Positions 51,456-61,200 of a DNA stretch of 64,000 nt are shown in pieces (the stretch's first letter is position 1; every line of letters begins with the position of its first letter). Under the pieces are notes generated by a model, which saw only the letters and a list, made by a program, of their open reading frames with translations, did not search any database and was not told where the DNA came from. Source of the stretch: Ancylobacter dichloromethanicus (GTDB lineage: Bacteria > Pseudomonadota > Alphaproteobacteria > Rhizobiales > Xanthobacteraceae); contig NZ_JAHBGC010000020.1 in NCBI RefSeq assembly GCF_018390645.1, forward strand, positions 847,467-911,466, read 5' to 3'. A program made the position numbers and the translations under genes.

Positions 51456-51877
51456 GCACGCGCGAATCCGCACTTGCGGCGCTGAAGGCCCTGCTCGCGG
51501 CCGCCCTGCCCGGCGCCGACGTGAAGCGCAATGTGGACGTGCCGCAGTCCGTCGGCCCGGGCGGGTTGGCGGTGCTGCGCGACGGTGAGCCCGGCGAGCC
51601 CGAGGTGAGCCTGTCGCCGCCGCTCTATGCCTTCGACCATCGGGCCGAACTGGAACTCTATATCGAGCGGCGCGATGACACCGAGATGGTGCTCGACGCC
51701 CTGCTGGCCGATATCGGCGACGCCCTCGCCGCTGACCGAACGCTGGGCGGGCGGGTCGACCATTGCGAGCCGACGGCCCCGACGCTGGAGCCGCTTTCCG
51801 GCGATGGCGGCGACCCGCTGCGGGTCGCGCGGCTTTCGATCCTGCTCATTTACGTGACCGCCTCGCCGCTCGGCTGA
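51452..51877 (+). CDS. Tail terminator-like protein (lambda U position)
   Basis: 141-residue acidic protein (ALAALKALLAAALPGADVKRN, HRAELELYIERRDDTEMVLDALLADIGDALAADRTLGG). Small alpha/beta layout and genomic position between the neck and tail tube genes match tail terminators. No motif decides; call by synteny. Confidence 0.65.
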   Translation: MSTRESALAALKALLAAALPGADVKRNVDVPQSVGPGGLAVLRDGEPGEPEVSLSPPLYAFDHRAELELYIERRDDTEMVLDALLADIGDALAADRTLGGRVDHCEPTAPTLEPLSGDGGDPLRVARLSILLIYVTASPLG

Positions 51878-51903
51878 GCGGCCCTTGCTTTCAGGAGACA
51901 CCC

Positions 51904-52845
51904 ATGGGACGCGCCGCGGGCATCAACGCCCTGATGTCGCTCGCCTTCGAGGCGACATATGGCACCGCACCGGCAAGCGGCTATCGCCGCGTGCCTTTCA
52001 TCTCGACCACGCTCGGCGCCGAGCGGGGCCTGCTGCCGGACGATCTGCTCGGCTATGGCCGCGACCCCCTCGCCCCCTCGCGCGACGTGGTGAACGCGGG
52101 CGGCGACGTCGTGGTGCCGGTGGACCTGCGCAATTTCGGGCTCTGGCTGAAGCTGCTGCTCGGTGCCCCGACGACGACGACAGCCTCGACGGTGAGCACG
52201 CATGTCTTCACCTCGGCCAAGCTCGCCTTGCCGAGCGCCAGCGTGGAGATCAGCCACCCCGAGGTGCCCAGCCACGCCATGAACAAGGGAGTGATGGCCA
52301 ATTCGCTCGCCATCCGCATGCAGCGTTCCGGCCAGGCGCAGGCGACAATCGGGCTGATCGGGCAGTCCGAGGTCGTGGCCGGCACCAGCGGCGCCGGCAC
52401 ACCCACGGCTCTGGATGTGTCGCGGTTCAGCCAGTTCCACGGCGCGGTGAAGCGCCTGGGGTCGGCGCTCGGCAATGTCGTATCCGCCGACCTGACGTTC
52501 TCGAACAATTACGAGTCGATCGAGGTGCTGCGAAATGACGGGCTGATCGCCGGCGGCGACCCGGGCAAGGCCACGTTCAACGCCAGCCTCACGGTGCGCT
52601 TCGACAGCCTCGACCTCTACAACCTCGCCCTCGCCGGCACGCCGAGCGACCTCGAATTCTCCTACACGATCGACGCCAGCAACAAGCTCACCCTGGCGCT
52701 GCCGGCGGTCCATCTGCCGGTGCCCAAGCGCCCGGTCACCGGCCCGACCGGTGTGCAGGCCACTTTCACGGTACAGGGCGCGCGCCCGACCCCGGGCACG
52801 GCCATGCTGACCGCCACCCTCGTCAATGACGTCGCCAGCTATTGA
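51904..52845 (+). CDS. Major tail tube protein
   Basis: 313 residues with the beta-rich tube fold followed by a C-terminal domain (GPTGVQATFTVQGARPTPGTAMLTATLVND). Features include GRAAGINALMSLAFEATYGTAP, EISHPEVPSHAMNKGVMANSLAIRMQRSGQAQATIGLIGQSE. ATG 51904 has AGGAG 8 bases before it. Forms the tube around the tape measure protein. Confidence 0.85.
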   Translation: MGRAAGINALMSLAFEATYGTAPASGYRRVPFISTTLGAERGLLPDDLLGYGRDPLAPSRDVVNAGGDVVVPVDLRNFGLWLKLLLGAPTTTTASTVSTHVFTSAKLALPSASVEISHPEVPSHAMNKGVMANSLAIRMQRSGQAQATIGLIGQSEVVAGTSGAGTPTALDVSRFSQFHGAVKRLGSALGNVVSADLTFSNNYESIEVLRNDGLIAGGDPGKATFNASLTVRFDSLDLYNLALAGTPSDLEFSYTIDASNKLTLALPAVHLPVPKRPVTGPTGVQATFTVQGARPTPGTAMLTATLVNDVASY

Positions 52846-52852
52846 GGCCCCG

Positions 52853-53302
52853 ATGTTCCGTCTCGAAATGAAAAGCGAACCGTTCTGGCTCAATCTCGGC
52901 CTCGGCGTCCGTGTGGAAGTGCTGCCCTTCGGCACTGAAGTGGAAAGCCGCGCCCAGGACATGCCGGAGGATATCCGACAGGGCCTCAGCGGCGACAAGG
53001 CGGCCAAGGAAATGGCACTGATCAAGGCGTTCGGCCGGGCCGCCATCATCGGCTGGGCCGGCATCGAGGTGGCGGGCCGCACCGAAAAGGGGCCGTGGCC
53101 TGAGGGAGTCGATGCGCTGCTCGCGCTGTCGCCCTTCGGCCGGTCCTTTGCCGACCAATATCTCTATCCCGCGCTGCTGGCGGTAGCGGAAAAAAACGCC
53201 TTCGCGCCGCCGCCAAATGGCACTTCGGCGACGGCGGAGACTACTGCGTCCACTGCCCCGGACGCTGTGCCGAATGCCCCGGCCGCGAGCATGCGCCACT
53301 GA
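52853..53302 (+). CDS. Tail assembly chaperone, short form (gpG-like)
   Basis: 149 residues ending at TGA 53302. MFRLEMKSEPFWLNLGLGVRVEVLPFG and helical middle (ALIKAFGRAAIIGWAGIEV) fit tail chaperones that bind the tape measure. The slippery heptamer at 53191-53197 lies near codon 113-115; the remaining 34 codons after it are low-complexity Ala/Thr/Pro, expected for the non-shifted tail. Confidence 0.85.
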   Translation: MFRLEMKSEPFWLNLGLGVRVEVLPFGTEVESRAQDMPEDIRQGLSGDKAAKEMALIKAFGRAAIIGWAGIEVAGRTEKGPWPEGVDALLALSPFGRSFADQYLYPALLAVAEKNAFAPPPNGTSATAETTASTAPDAVPNAPAASMRH

Positions 53303-53520
53303 GCCGGGAAGGGTTCGCCTTCTGGGGTGCCTTCCTGACCGGTCGGCACCAGCTGCGCTTCGCCGCCGCCATGCCCATCGGCTTCGACTTCTGCGCCATC
53401 GCCGGCATTGCGGCGGCCCTGGGCTGCCCGCCGCCGGTGACGGCGTATTTCTTCGACGCCGCCGAGCCCGCCGCGCTGGGCGCCATCCATGACAGACTGA
53501 GGGACCGCGACAATGGCTGA
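52853..53520 (+). CDS. Tail assembly chaperone, -1 frameshift fusion (gpGT-like)
   Basis: The heptamer A AAA AAC (53191-53197) is in the right frame for simultaneous -1 slippage. After it the -1 frame is open from 53197 to TGA 53518-53520, adding 107 residues and giving about 222 in all. The extension is protein-like and contains C-x2-C-x3-C-x2-C (YCVHCPGRCAECPG) and FAFWGAFLTGRHQLRFAAAMPIGFDF. No initiation codon with ribosome binding site serves this frame, so frameshifting is the likely route, as for lambda G/GT. The stop overlaps the tape measure start (ATGGCTGA). Confidence 0.85.
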
Positions 53521-55582
53521 GCGCAATGTGAATGTGCGCCTGCAAGTGCTCGAAGGCGGCAAGGCCAAGGCCGAGTTCGCCTCGGTGGGCGATGCCGGCG
53601 CCGCGGCACTGGATGCGCTGCAGAAGAAATCGCAGCAGGCCGCCGCGGCGATGAACCAGCTGCGCACCCATGAGGTCTCGAACCTCTCCGCGCAGCTGAC
53701 CGATCTCGGCGTGCAGGTGCTTTCCGGCCAGTCCTTTACGACGGCGATGATCCAGCAGGGGCCGCAGATCGCCGCCGTGCTGGGTGATCGCGGCGTGAAG
53801 GCCTCGCTGGTCGGCGTCGGCACGGCGCTCGCCTCGCTCATCACGCCGACCACGGCGGTTCTGGCCGGTATTGCCGCGCTTGGCATTGGTGCGTCCTACG
53901 TGTTCGACGCGATGGCCGGCGATGCCGACGACGCGGCGGAAAGTCTGAGCAAGCACGAAGAGATCGTCCGCCGCATCGCCCAACGCTATGGCGAGGCGAC
54001 GGACAAGGCCGCCGAGTACAACGAGCAGCAGCGGCAGGTCGATATCGCCGAGAGCCGTTCAAACGCCGAGGCGCAGGCAAAAATCTATGCCGAGGAGGTG
54101 GAACGGCTTCTTTCCGAGATCAGCAAACGGTCGGTGATTATCGGCTCCGGCGGCGATATCGCGCAGAGCCCTCTCTTCGAGGCTTTCGCGGGAGCGGTTC
54201 AACGGCTTTCCGACGGCGCTCGCGCCGGTGCGCCCGATATCGCGACCTTTCGCGGCGAGGTCGCCCGGCTGATCAACGCTTCCGACGACCCTGCCGTCGC
54301 CAAGTTCGGCAAGGATCTGCTCGACGCCGCGAGCGCGGCGCAGGTGATGCAGGCGACGATGGATGCGGCGCGTGCCAGCGCCGAGCGCGTCGGTGACACC
54401 GTCATCATCACCGCCGAGCAGATCAAGGTCTTCAAGAAGACCGTCGAAGATTGGGCGAAAGACGAAAGGCTCATCTCTGATCTCGGCAGCCGCGCCGACA
54501 CGGCCAGCGATCCCCGCCAGCGGGCGGTGAACACAGCCGTCGGACGCCTGAGCGAGAGCGCGACGGATAACCAACGCAAGCGTGCCGCCGAGGCCGCTGC
54601 CCGGGAATTCGATCAGCAACAGGCGCAGCGGGCGCAGGAACGCCAGTCCCGCGAGGCGCTTTCCGAGGCGCGCCAGAAGCAGAACGCGCTGGAGAATGAG
54701 GCCGAACGGCTTTATCGCCGCACGCGCTCCGCCGGCGAGGCCTATGCCGACACCATCGAGAAGCTCAACGAGCATCTGGCGGCCGGACGGATCGACCAGG
54801 AAACCTATTCCCGCGCGGTGGCGCAGGCCGACGAGGTGATGCGCCAGGCCGAGCGCGCGGTGCTGGAGCGCGCGATCGACGGCGTCTCAGGCTACAAGCG
54901 CGCCGTCGAGGATTATGTCGCCGCCGCGCAGGACATGGCGACCGCGACCGAGGACCTGGTGCTGAATGCGCTCGGGGCGGGCGAGGATGCCTTCGTCGAC
55001 TTCGTCACCACGGGCAAGGCGAGCTTTGCCGATCTCATAGATTCCATGATCGCCGACCTCGCCCGGCTGGCCTACCGGCAGGCCATGGCGAGCCTGCTGT
55101 CGTCCGGCGGCGGCGATTGGCTCGGCTCGCTGGTCAACGGCGCGGTCGGCGCGCTGGCGGGTGGCTTCGGCAATGCCGGCGGCGGCAATGTGGCCGGCTA
55201 CATGGCGTCGGGCTACACCAACACGAACAGCTTTGGTGGACCGCGCGCCATGGGCGGGGCGGTGCAGGAAGGCATCGACTATTGGGTCGGCGAGCACGGG
55301 CCGGAGAAGTTCCGGGCGCCGCGCGACGGCCAGATCATCCCGAGCCATGCGCTCAAGGCGACGAACGCGCCGTCAGTCACCGTCGTCATTCACAACGCCC
55401 CGGCCGGGCTTTCGGCGGAGCCGCAGGTTTCGACCGGCGCCGACGGGCAGGCACAGATCGAACTGATGTTCGAGCAGATCGAGGGCCGGCTGGCGGACAA
55501 CGTCGCCAAGCGTCGAGGCCCTCTCGGGGCGGCCATGGAAAGCAGCTATGCGCTCAACCCGATGAAGGGTCGCGGGCGGTGA
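53513..55582 (+). CDS. Tail tape measure protein
   Basis: 689 residues, mostly coiled coil (e.g. ALSEARQKQNALENEAERLY), with a hydrophobic hairpin (SLITPTTAVLAGIAALGIGAS) and a C-terminal lambda-H type domain (AFVDFVTTGKASFADLIDSMIADLARLAYRQAMASLL). It sets tail length; at this size a tail of roughly 100 nm is expected from the usual 1.5 Å per residue rule. Starts within the chaperone fusion stop. Confidence 0.9.
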   Translation: MAERNVNVRLQVLEGGKAKAEFASVGDAGAAALDALQKKSQQAAAAMNQLRTHEVSNLSAQLTDLGVQVLSGQSFTTAMIQQGPQIAAVLGDRGVKASLVGVGTALASLITPTTAVLAGIAALGIGASYVFDAMAGDADDAAESLSKHEEIVRRIAQRYGEATDKAAEYNEQQRQVDIAESRSNAEAQAKIYAEEVERLLSEISKRSVIIGSGGDIAQSPLFEAFAGAVQRLSDGARAGAPDIATFRGEVARLINASDDPAVAKFGKDLLDAASAAQVMQATMDAARASAERVGDTVIITAEQIKVFKKTVEDWAKDERLISDLGSRADTASDPRQRAVNTAVGRLSESATDNQRKRAAEAAAREFDQQQAQRAQERQSREALSEARQKQNALENEAERLYRRTRSAGEAYADTIEKLNEHLAAGRIDQETYSRAVAQADEVMRQAERAVLERAIDGVSGYKRAVEDYVAAAQDMATATEDLVLNALGAGEDAFVDFVTTGKASFADLIDSMIADLARLAYRQAMASLLSSGGGDWLGSLVNGAVGALAGGFGNAGGGNVAGYMASGYTNTNSFGGPRAMGGAVQEGIDYWVGEHGPEKFRAPRDGQIIPSHALKATNAPSVTVVIHNAPAGLSAEPQVSTGADGQAQIELMFEQIEGRLADNVAKRRGPLGAAMESSYALNPMKGRGR

Positions 55583-55584
55583 GC

Positions 55585-57036
55585 ATGATCGAATGGCCCG
55601 CCGGCCTGCCCCACCATACCGAGGCCTCCGCCGGCGACATGCGCCCCTCCCGGCCGCAGCCGGAAACGGAAATGGAAGGCGGCGATGTGCGCCTGCGCGA
55701 CCGGCCCGGGGACCGGCTGCGCACGGTGCCATGGTCGCGGCGGTTTCTGCCGGAACAGTATGCGCAGTGGTGCGCCTTCCTCGCGGACACGCTCAAGCAT
55801 GGCACGCAGCGCTTCCTGCTCCCGGTATGGACGGGCACAGCGGAGGGCGACGGCTATGCGCTTCGCCTGGTACAGATCGTCGGTGGTGCCGGTGGGGTGA
55901 GCGAGACCCCGACCGGGCGCGGGCTGCACATGCGGGTCAGCTTCTCGCTGCTCGTCTTCCCGGCCGAGATGGTGCCGACTCCCACCTTGACCGTCGTCGA
56001 CACACTGATCATCGGCCGCGCCGATCTCGATCCCAACGGGACGATCCTTGTCGACATCGACGGGACGGAGCGCAGCGCCGCGGCCGTGGACGGCGTGTTC
56101 CTGCTGGATGCGTCCGATCTTGCCGCGGGCACCCACGCCATCCGTGTGCGCTATTCGGGGGGCGCCTACTCCGCCCCGGTCACGCGGGTGGTGGCGTCCG
56201 CCTTTGCTGGCCCCTTCGATGGCTTCTCGGCGTCGCTTTATGATCTCTATGCCCTCGTGCGCGGGCTGACCTCCTGGCTTGGCCCGGTCATCCGGGCGCG
56301 GCGCTTCGACGGCGCCGAGAGGGATTTCTACGCCATCACGGCCTCGCCCTGGCTGGTCGGCGTGGACGGCATGGGCATTGCCGAATGGAGCGGCATCGGC
56401 GCGTCCTATGTGATGGCGTGGTACGGCCAGAAGGGCGCCGCTCGAAACGCCGTGCAGGCCACGACGGCCGCGCAGCCGCGTATCGTCAATGCCGGGGTGC
56501 TCGATGTCGGCCCGAACGGCCGGCCCGCCCTCGTGTTCGATGGTTCGAACGACTGCCTCAGGATCCAGGACGCGACGGGCTTCTCGCAGAGCGTGGACCA
56601 GACCACGGTGGCGCTGATGGCTGATGTGACCAATCCGGCCGTCTCGCCATGGCCGTTCTGCGATGTATTCGCGGGCACCAGCGTTCGCTCCGGCATCAGC
56701 CTCGTCTCCGCCACCGCCCGGGTATCGGGCCGCCGCACGGGGGCATCCCCGCTCACCCATATTGGCGGGAGCTGGACCAGTGGCTGGCGGGGCCTCATCG
56801 GCCGGATCGATTACCTCGCCGCGACGGCAGACATCACGGTCGACGGGGTGACGACGCCGGCGGCCTTTCTGCCGCCGGGCGGGCAGAGCTTTGCCGGGGC
56901 ATCGGTCGATCCGCCGACCATCGGCGCCGCCAACGTCATCGGCTTCATGGCGGGGCAGATGAGCGCGGTCCTGCTGGCGCGTTCCGCGCTCGATCCGTCC
57001 GCGCTCGATGCGGCGCTCAATCAGGTGCGGCCATGA
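55585..57036 (+). CDS. Minor tail protein with C-terminal lectin-like domain
   Basis: 483 residues. N-terminal part (PWSRRFLPEQYAQWCAFLADTLKHGTQRFLLPVWTG) appears tail-tip specific; C-terminal half has the laminin-G/arabinofuranosidase-like pattern (VMAWYGQKGAARNAVQATTA, QPRIVNAGVLDVGPNGRPALVFDGSNDCL, WRGLIGRIDYLA) seen on phage tail adhesins. ATG 55585 or GTG 55579 (overlapping the tape measure stop) are possible starts. May bind host polysaccharide. Confidence 0.75.
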   Translation: MIEWPAGLPHHTEASAGDMRPSRPQPETEMEGGDVRLRDRPGDRLRTVPWSRRFLPEQYAQWCAFLADTLKHGTQRFLLPVWTGTAEGDGYALRLVQIVGGAGGVSETPTGRGLHMRVSFSLLVFPAEMVPTPTLTVVDTLIIGRADLDPNGTILVDIDGTERSAAAVDGVFLLDASDLAAGTHAIRVRYSGGAYSAPVTRVVASAFAGPFDGFSASLYDLYALVRGLTSWLGPVIRARRFDGAERDFYAITASPWLVGVDGMGIAEWSGIGASYVMAWYGQKGAARNAVQATTAAQPRIVNAGVLDVGPNGRPALVFDGSNDCLRIQDATGFSQSVDQTTVALMADVTNPAVSPWPFCDVFAGTSVRSGISLVSATARVSGRRTGASPLTHIGGSWTSGWRGLIGRIDYLAATADITVDGVTTPAAFLPPGGQSFAGASVDPPTIGAANVIGFMAGQMSAVLLARSALDPSALDAALNQVRP

Positions 57037-57314
57037 TGTATCTGCCTTTCCCGACGGAAGCGGGCGCGATGGCGCGCTCGCGCGCCGCACTTCTGGCCGC
57101 CTATCCGAACATGAGCCCGGACAGCGCAAACCAGTATCTCTGGTCGTGGCGGGTCCACCCGGGCGACGGGCGCGGCGCGATCGAGATTCCCGCCACGCCG
57201 GAGGAAGCGGGGCTCGGCCTCGCGCAGGACGCCTATGACGGGCTCCTGACGGGCGCCGAGCGCACGGCGCTGGTGCCGGAGATTTCCGCCGACTGGACGC
57301 CGGAGCTGACCTGA
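57033..57314 (+). CDS. Hypothetical tail-region protein, 93 residues
   Basis: MMYLPFPTEAGAMARSRAAL ... QYLWSWRVHPGDGRGAIEIP, soluble, acidic. ATGA overlap with the previous gene and TGATG overlap with the next, so tightly coupled. Function unknown; could be a small tail-tip assembly factor. Confidence 0.75.
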   Translation: MMYLPFPTEAGAMARSRAALLAAYPNMSPDSANQYLWSWRVHPGDGRGAIEIPATPEEAGLGLAQDAYDGLLTGAERTALVPEISADWTPELT

Positions 57315-57850
57315 TGCCCGCCACCTATACCGATGCCTGGGCCGAGGGCGAGGCGAACTGCGTGACCGATGGCGCCCAGTTCATCACCGTCGAGCTCCAG
57401 CATCCCGGCTTTGTCGACGAGGCCGACCAGCCGATCCCGCTGCGCTATGTGCTCGACGTGATGGAACGGGCCTTCGCACTCGAGGAGGATGCGGCCTTCG
57501 ATACCGGCGAAACGGTGACCTTCGAGCCTGCCGGCTTCGAATGCGAACATCCGACCATGGCCGAGGGACGGCCGCCGGTGGCGCGGCTGCGGCTTGACGA
57601 TGTGAGCGGGGCGCTTGTCGTCCATCTCGACAAGGCGAAGACCTTTCGCGCCGACCTGAAGGTGATCATTCGCGGCTACCGCGCCGACTATCCCGCCGCG
57701 CCGAGCTATGGGCCGATCGAGCTGGTGCTGACCGACATCACCAAGGATTCCACCGGGGTCGAGGGCACCGCGACCATTGTCGATTTCGGCGACCGCAAGG
57801 TGCCGTCGAGGGTGTACACGCTGGAAGACTATCCGGGGCTGGTGCCATGA
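57314..57850 (+). CDS. DUF1833 family tail protein
   Basis: 178 residues; a beta-rich chain (FITVELQHPGFVDEADQPIPLRYVLD, ALVVHLDKAKTFRADLKVIIRGYRADYP) with the DUF1833 look, a family found at the lambda L/M position of tail-tip proteins. Ends in ATGA overlap with the NlpC-like gene. Confidence 0.8.
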   Translation: MPATYTDAWAEGEANCVTDGAQFITVELQHPGFVDEADQPIPLRYVLDVMERAFALEEDAAFDTGETVTFEPAGFECEHPTMAEGRPPVARLRLDDVSGALVVHLDKAKTFRADLKVIIRGYRADYPAAPSYGPIELVLTDITKDSTGVEGTATIVDFGDRKVPSRVYTLEDYPGLVP

Positions 57851-58260
57851 GCGGGCGCACCGCTTTTCTCACCTCGTTGCTCGGCCAGCGCTGGGCGCGC
57901 GAGCGCACCTGCTGGCATGTCGCGGCGCTGGTGGAGCTGCGGCTGTTCGGCCGCGTGCTGCCGCATGTCGAGGTGCCGCCTGACCCGTCCTGGGACTGGA
58001 TGATCTCGACCATCGCCAGCCATCCCGAGCGCGAGAACTGGAACGACGTTCCGCCCCGCCATGCGGGTCTGGTGACGGCGGCCGATGGCGCGCTCGCCTG
58101 CCTCGGCAGCCTGAAGCGTGCCGCGCATATCGGCGTCTGGCTCGCGCCAGAGCGCCGGGTGATCCACTGCGACCCGCAGCTCGGCGTGGTGGCGGAGGAT
58201 GTCGCCACGCTGCGCGCCCGCGGCTGGGCCCGCATGCAGTTCTTCGAGCCGCGAGACTGA
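57847..58260 (+). CDS. NlpC/P60-type tail-tip peptidase (gpK-like)
   Basis: 137-residue cysteine peptidase fold: likely catalytic Cys22 (ERTCWHVAALVE), His94 (RAAHIGVWL), and His107 (RRVIHCDP). It would cut peptidoglycan peptides during DNA entry. Shorter than lambda K because the Mov34 half is missing. Precedes the J-like gene. Confidence 0.8.
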   Translation: MSGRTAFLTSLLGQRWARERTCWHVAALVELRLFGRVLPHVEVPPDPSWDWMISTIASHPERENWNDVPPRHAGLVTAADGALACLGSLKRAAHIGVWLAPERRVIHCDPQLGVVAEDVATLRARGWARMQFFEPRD

Positions 58261-58262
58261 CG

Positions 58263-61200
58263 ATGACCGCGAACATCATGAACCCGGTGCTGCATGTGAT
58301 GCTGCCGGGCGGCGAAGTCGCGCGCCTCGCGCCGAAGCCACGCGAGAGCCTCGCCCGCTTCATCGCGCGCGCCGGCTGGCCGATCAACGAATGGGCGACG
58401 ATCTGCGTGCGTACGCGCGGCAGCGAGACCGGGCCGGTGATGCGGGCGCAGTGGCGCGAGCGCATCCGCAAGGGCGATCGGATCGTGTTCCTCTCCCGCC
58501 CGCGTGGCGGCGCCGGCGGGACGCGCAACCTGATCGCCCTGCTGGGCATGGTCGCCATCTCGGCGCTGGCGCCGGGAATTGGAACGGCGGTTGCCGGCAG
58601 CGTGTTCGGCCTGACCGCCGGAACGGCCGCCGCCGGTGTCGTCGCCTCCGTTGCCGGCGTCGCGGTCGCGGCGGGCGCCGGCGCGGCGTTGCAGACATTG
58701 ATGCGCAGCGCGCCTGGCGGGCAGACGGACGGCGCGCAGGACCCGATCTATGCCTGGGGGCGTGGCATCAACAGCGCCCGGCCGCTGCAGACGGTGCCCG
58801 CCGCCTATGGGCGCCGCAAGCGCACGCTGGACTATGCGACCGCGCCCTGGAACTCCTTCGAAGGCCAGGCGGAATATCGCCATGTCGTGCTCTCGCTCGG
58901 CGAGGGCCGCCACCAGGTCGAGCAGATCCTGATCGACGACACGGTGCTGTGGACGGCCGAGGATGGCGTGAGCCCCGGCTTCACCGGGATCGACATCGCC
59001 TTCCATGAGCCGGGCGCCACCATCACGAACTTCCCGCTCAATGTGCAGACCTCCTCGGAGGTGTCCGGGCAGGAATTGCAGTTTGGAACCTGGGCCGGCG
59101 GCTTCATCGTCAACTCGGCCGGCAGCACGGCGACACAGATCGCGCTCGATTTCCTCATGCCGAATGGCTGCTACGCCCTCAATGACGAGGGCAAGATGAC
59201 GATCCGCGCCGCCGGCGTGCAGGCGGAATATCAGCCGGTCGACGATTCCGGGGTGGCAACAGGGCCGTGGGCGCCTTTGCTGACGGCGCCGGTGCTTCTG
59301 GCCATCCCCTCGCCCGTGCGGTTCACCCGCATGATCGAGGTGCCGCCGGGCCGGCATGCGGTGCGGGCGCGGCGCACCACGGTGAAGCTGTCCGACCCGA
59401 AGATCGTCGACCAGGTGAACTGGTATGGGCTGCGCGCCATCATCACCGGGCCGCAGAGCTTCCCGGCAGCGACGATTACCCTGCGGGCAAAGGCGACCAA
59501 CCAGCTGAGCAATGAGGCGCTGTCGCAGCTTTCGGTGATCGCGACCCGTATCCTGCCCGTGTGGACCGGCGCGGAATGGGAGGACCAGCCGACCCGCCTG
59601 CCGGCCTGGGCCGCGCTCGACATGGCGACGAACGCCACCTATGGCGGCGAGCGGCCGCTGTCCAAGGTGGACCTGCAGGCCTTTGTCGACCTCGCCGCGA
59701 CCAACGCGGCGCGCGGCGAGACCTTCGACGACGAGTTCAAGGATGGCGCTGCCTGCCTCGACGTGCTCGACACGATCCTCGCCCCGGCCCGCGCCCGTAC
59801 CCGCTGGCTCGGCGACCTGCTCTCGCTGACGCGGGAAGACTGGTCGCCGATGCCGGACATGCTGCTGACCGACAATGAGATCGTCCGCGACAGCCTGTCG
59901 CTCAAATACGACCTGCTGCCGGCGAGCGGCCCGGACGGCGTGGTGCTGGAATATATCGACGAGACGACGTGGAAGGTCGCCACCGTGACGGCGCCGCGCG
60001 GCGCCACGCCGGCGCGCCCGGATCGGCGGCGGATGACCGGCGTGGTCAAGCGGACCAATGCCCAGCTGCTGGTCGACCACCTCTGGCGCACGCTCAACAA
60101 GCGCCGGGTCAAGGTGCGGTTTTCGACCGAGCATGACGGCCGCCTGCTGGCGATCGGCTCCTCGATCGCGCTCCAATCCTCCCTGCCGCAGGGCTGGGGG
60201 CGCGCGGGCGAGGTGGCGTATCGCAGCGGCGACCACCTGATCCTCTCGCCGGCCCCAGCCTGGGGTGAGGGCCAGCATTACATCAAGGTCCGTACCCGCA
60301 CCGGCCGGCAATGGGGACCGGTGAAATGCGCCCGCGGCGACAGCGACGGCATCGCCGTGCTCGACGCGCCCGACCTTGCGGTGGTGGAGGCCTCGCAGGG
60401 GCCGCTGGACGCGGCGCTGGCGCGCGCGGCCGGGGGCGCCGGGGCGAGCTTCGCCGTCGGCTTGGGGACGGACTGGCAGGCGCGCTGCCTGGTCATTGGC
60501 GGCGTGCCGCGCGGCGAGCAGGTGGCGCTGGAGACCTGGCTCGATGATCCCGCGATCTATGACGAGGATGCCACCGAGGTGCCACCGCTGCCGACGGCGC
60601 CGGTGCTCGCGACGCCGACGGTGCCGTCGCAGGTCAGTGGGCTTTCGGCGCGCATCGTCGGCAACGAGATTCCGCGCCGGCTGGAGGCCAGCTGGAACCC
60701 GGCTTCAGGAGCGGCCTCGTACATCTCGGCCGTCTCCTACGACGCCGGTGCGAGCTGGACACCCCTGCCGGAGGTGCGCGAGCCGCGTTTCGACGTGACG
60801 ATCTTCCCGCAGGATTTGCGGCTGCGGGTGGCCGGGGCCAACACCGCCGGCCGGCCGGGCCTCTATACCCAGATCGAGGTGATCGCGCCGCCATTGTCCG
60901 CCGACAATGTTCCGATTGGCCTCGGCAATCTCGTCCCGGGGCTCCGGGAGAAGGTCACGACACAAGCCGACGATGCTGCCGCGGCCACGCGAACCGTCAT
61001 CGAGCGTCTGGCCGAGGCACAGGCCGAGCGCGACGCGCAAAGCTATCTCGACCGGCAGGACTGGCGATTCCAGATGGTCGCTACCGCCGATCGCGTGACG
61101 GCCTCCTACAATGAGGCGATCACGGTCGCGACAGGACCGGGGTCCGGGATCGTGCAATCCATCACGACGCTGGAGGCATCGGTCGATGCGTTGGGCGGTG

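Noticed and set aside
57738..60311. 857-codon open frame opposite the tail-tip genes
   Set aside because: Shadow of the J-like and NlpC-like genes; composition is Arg/His/Gly-rich with no domain.
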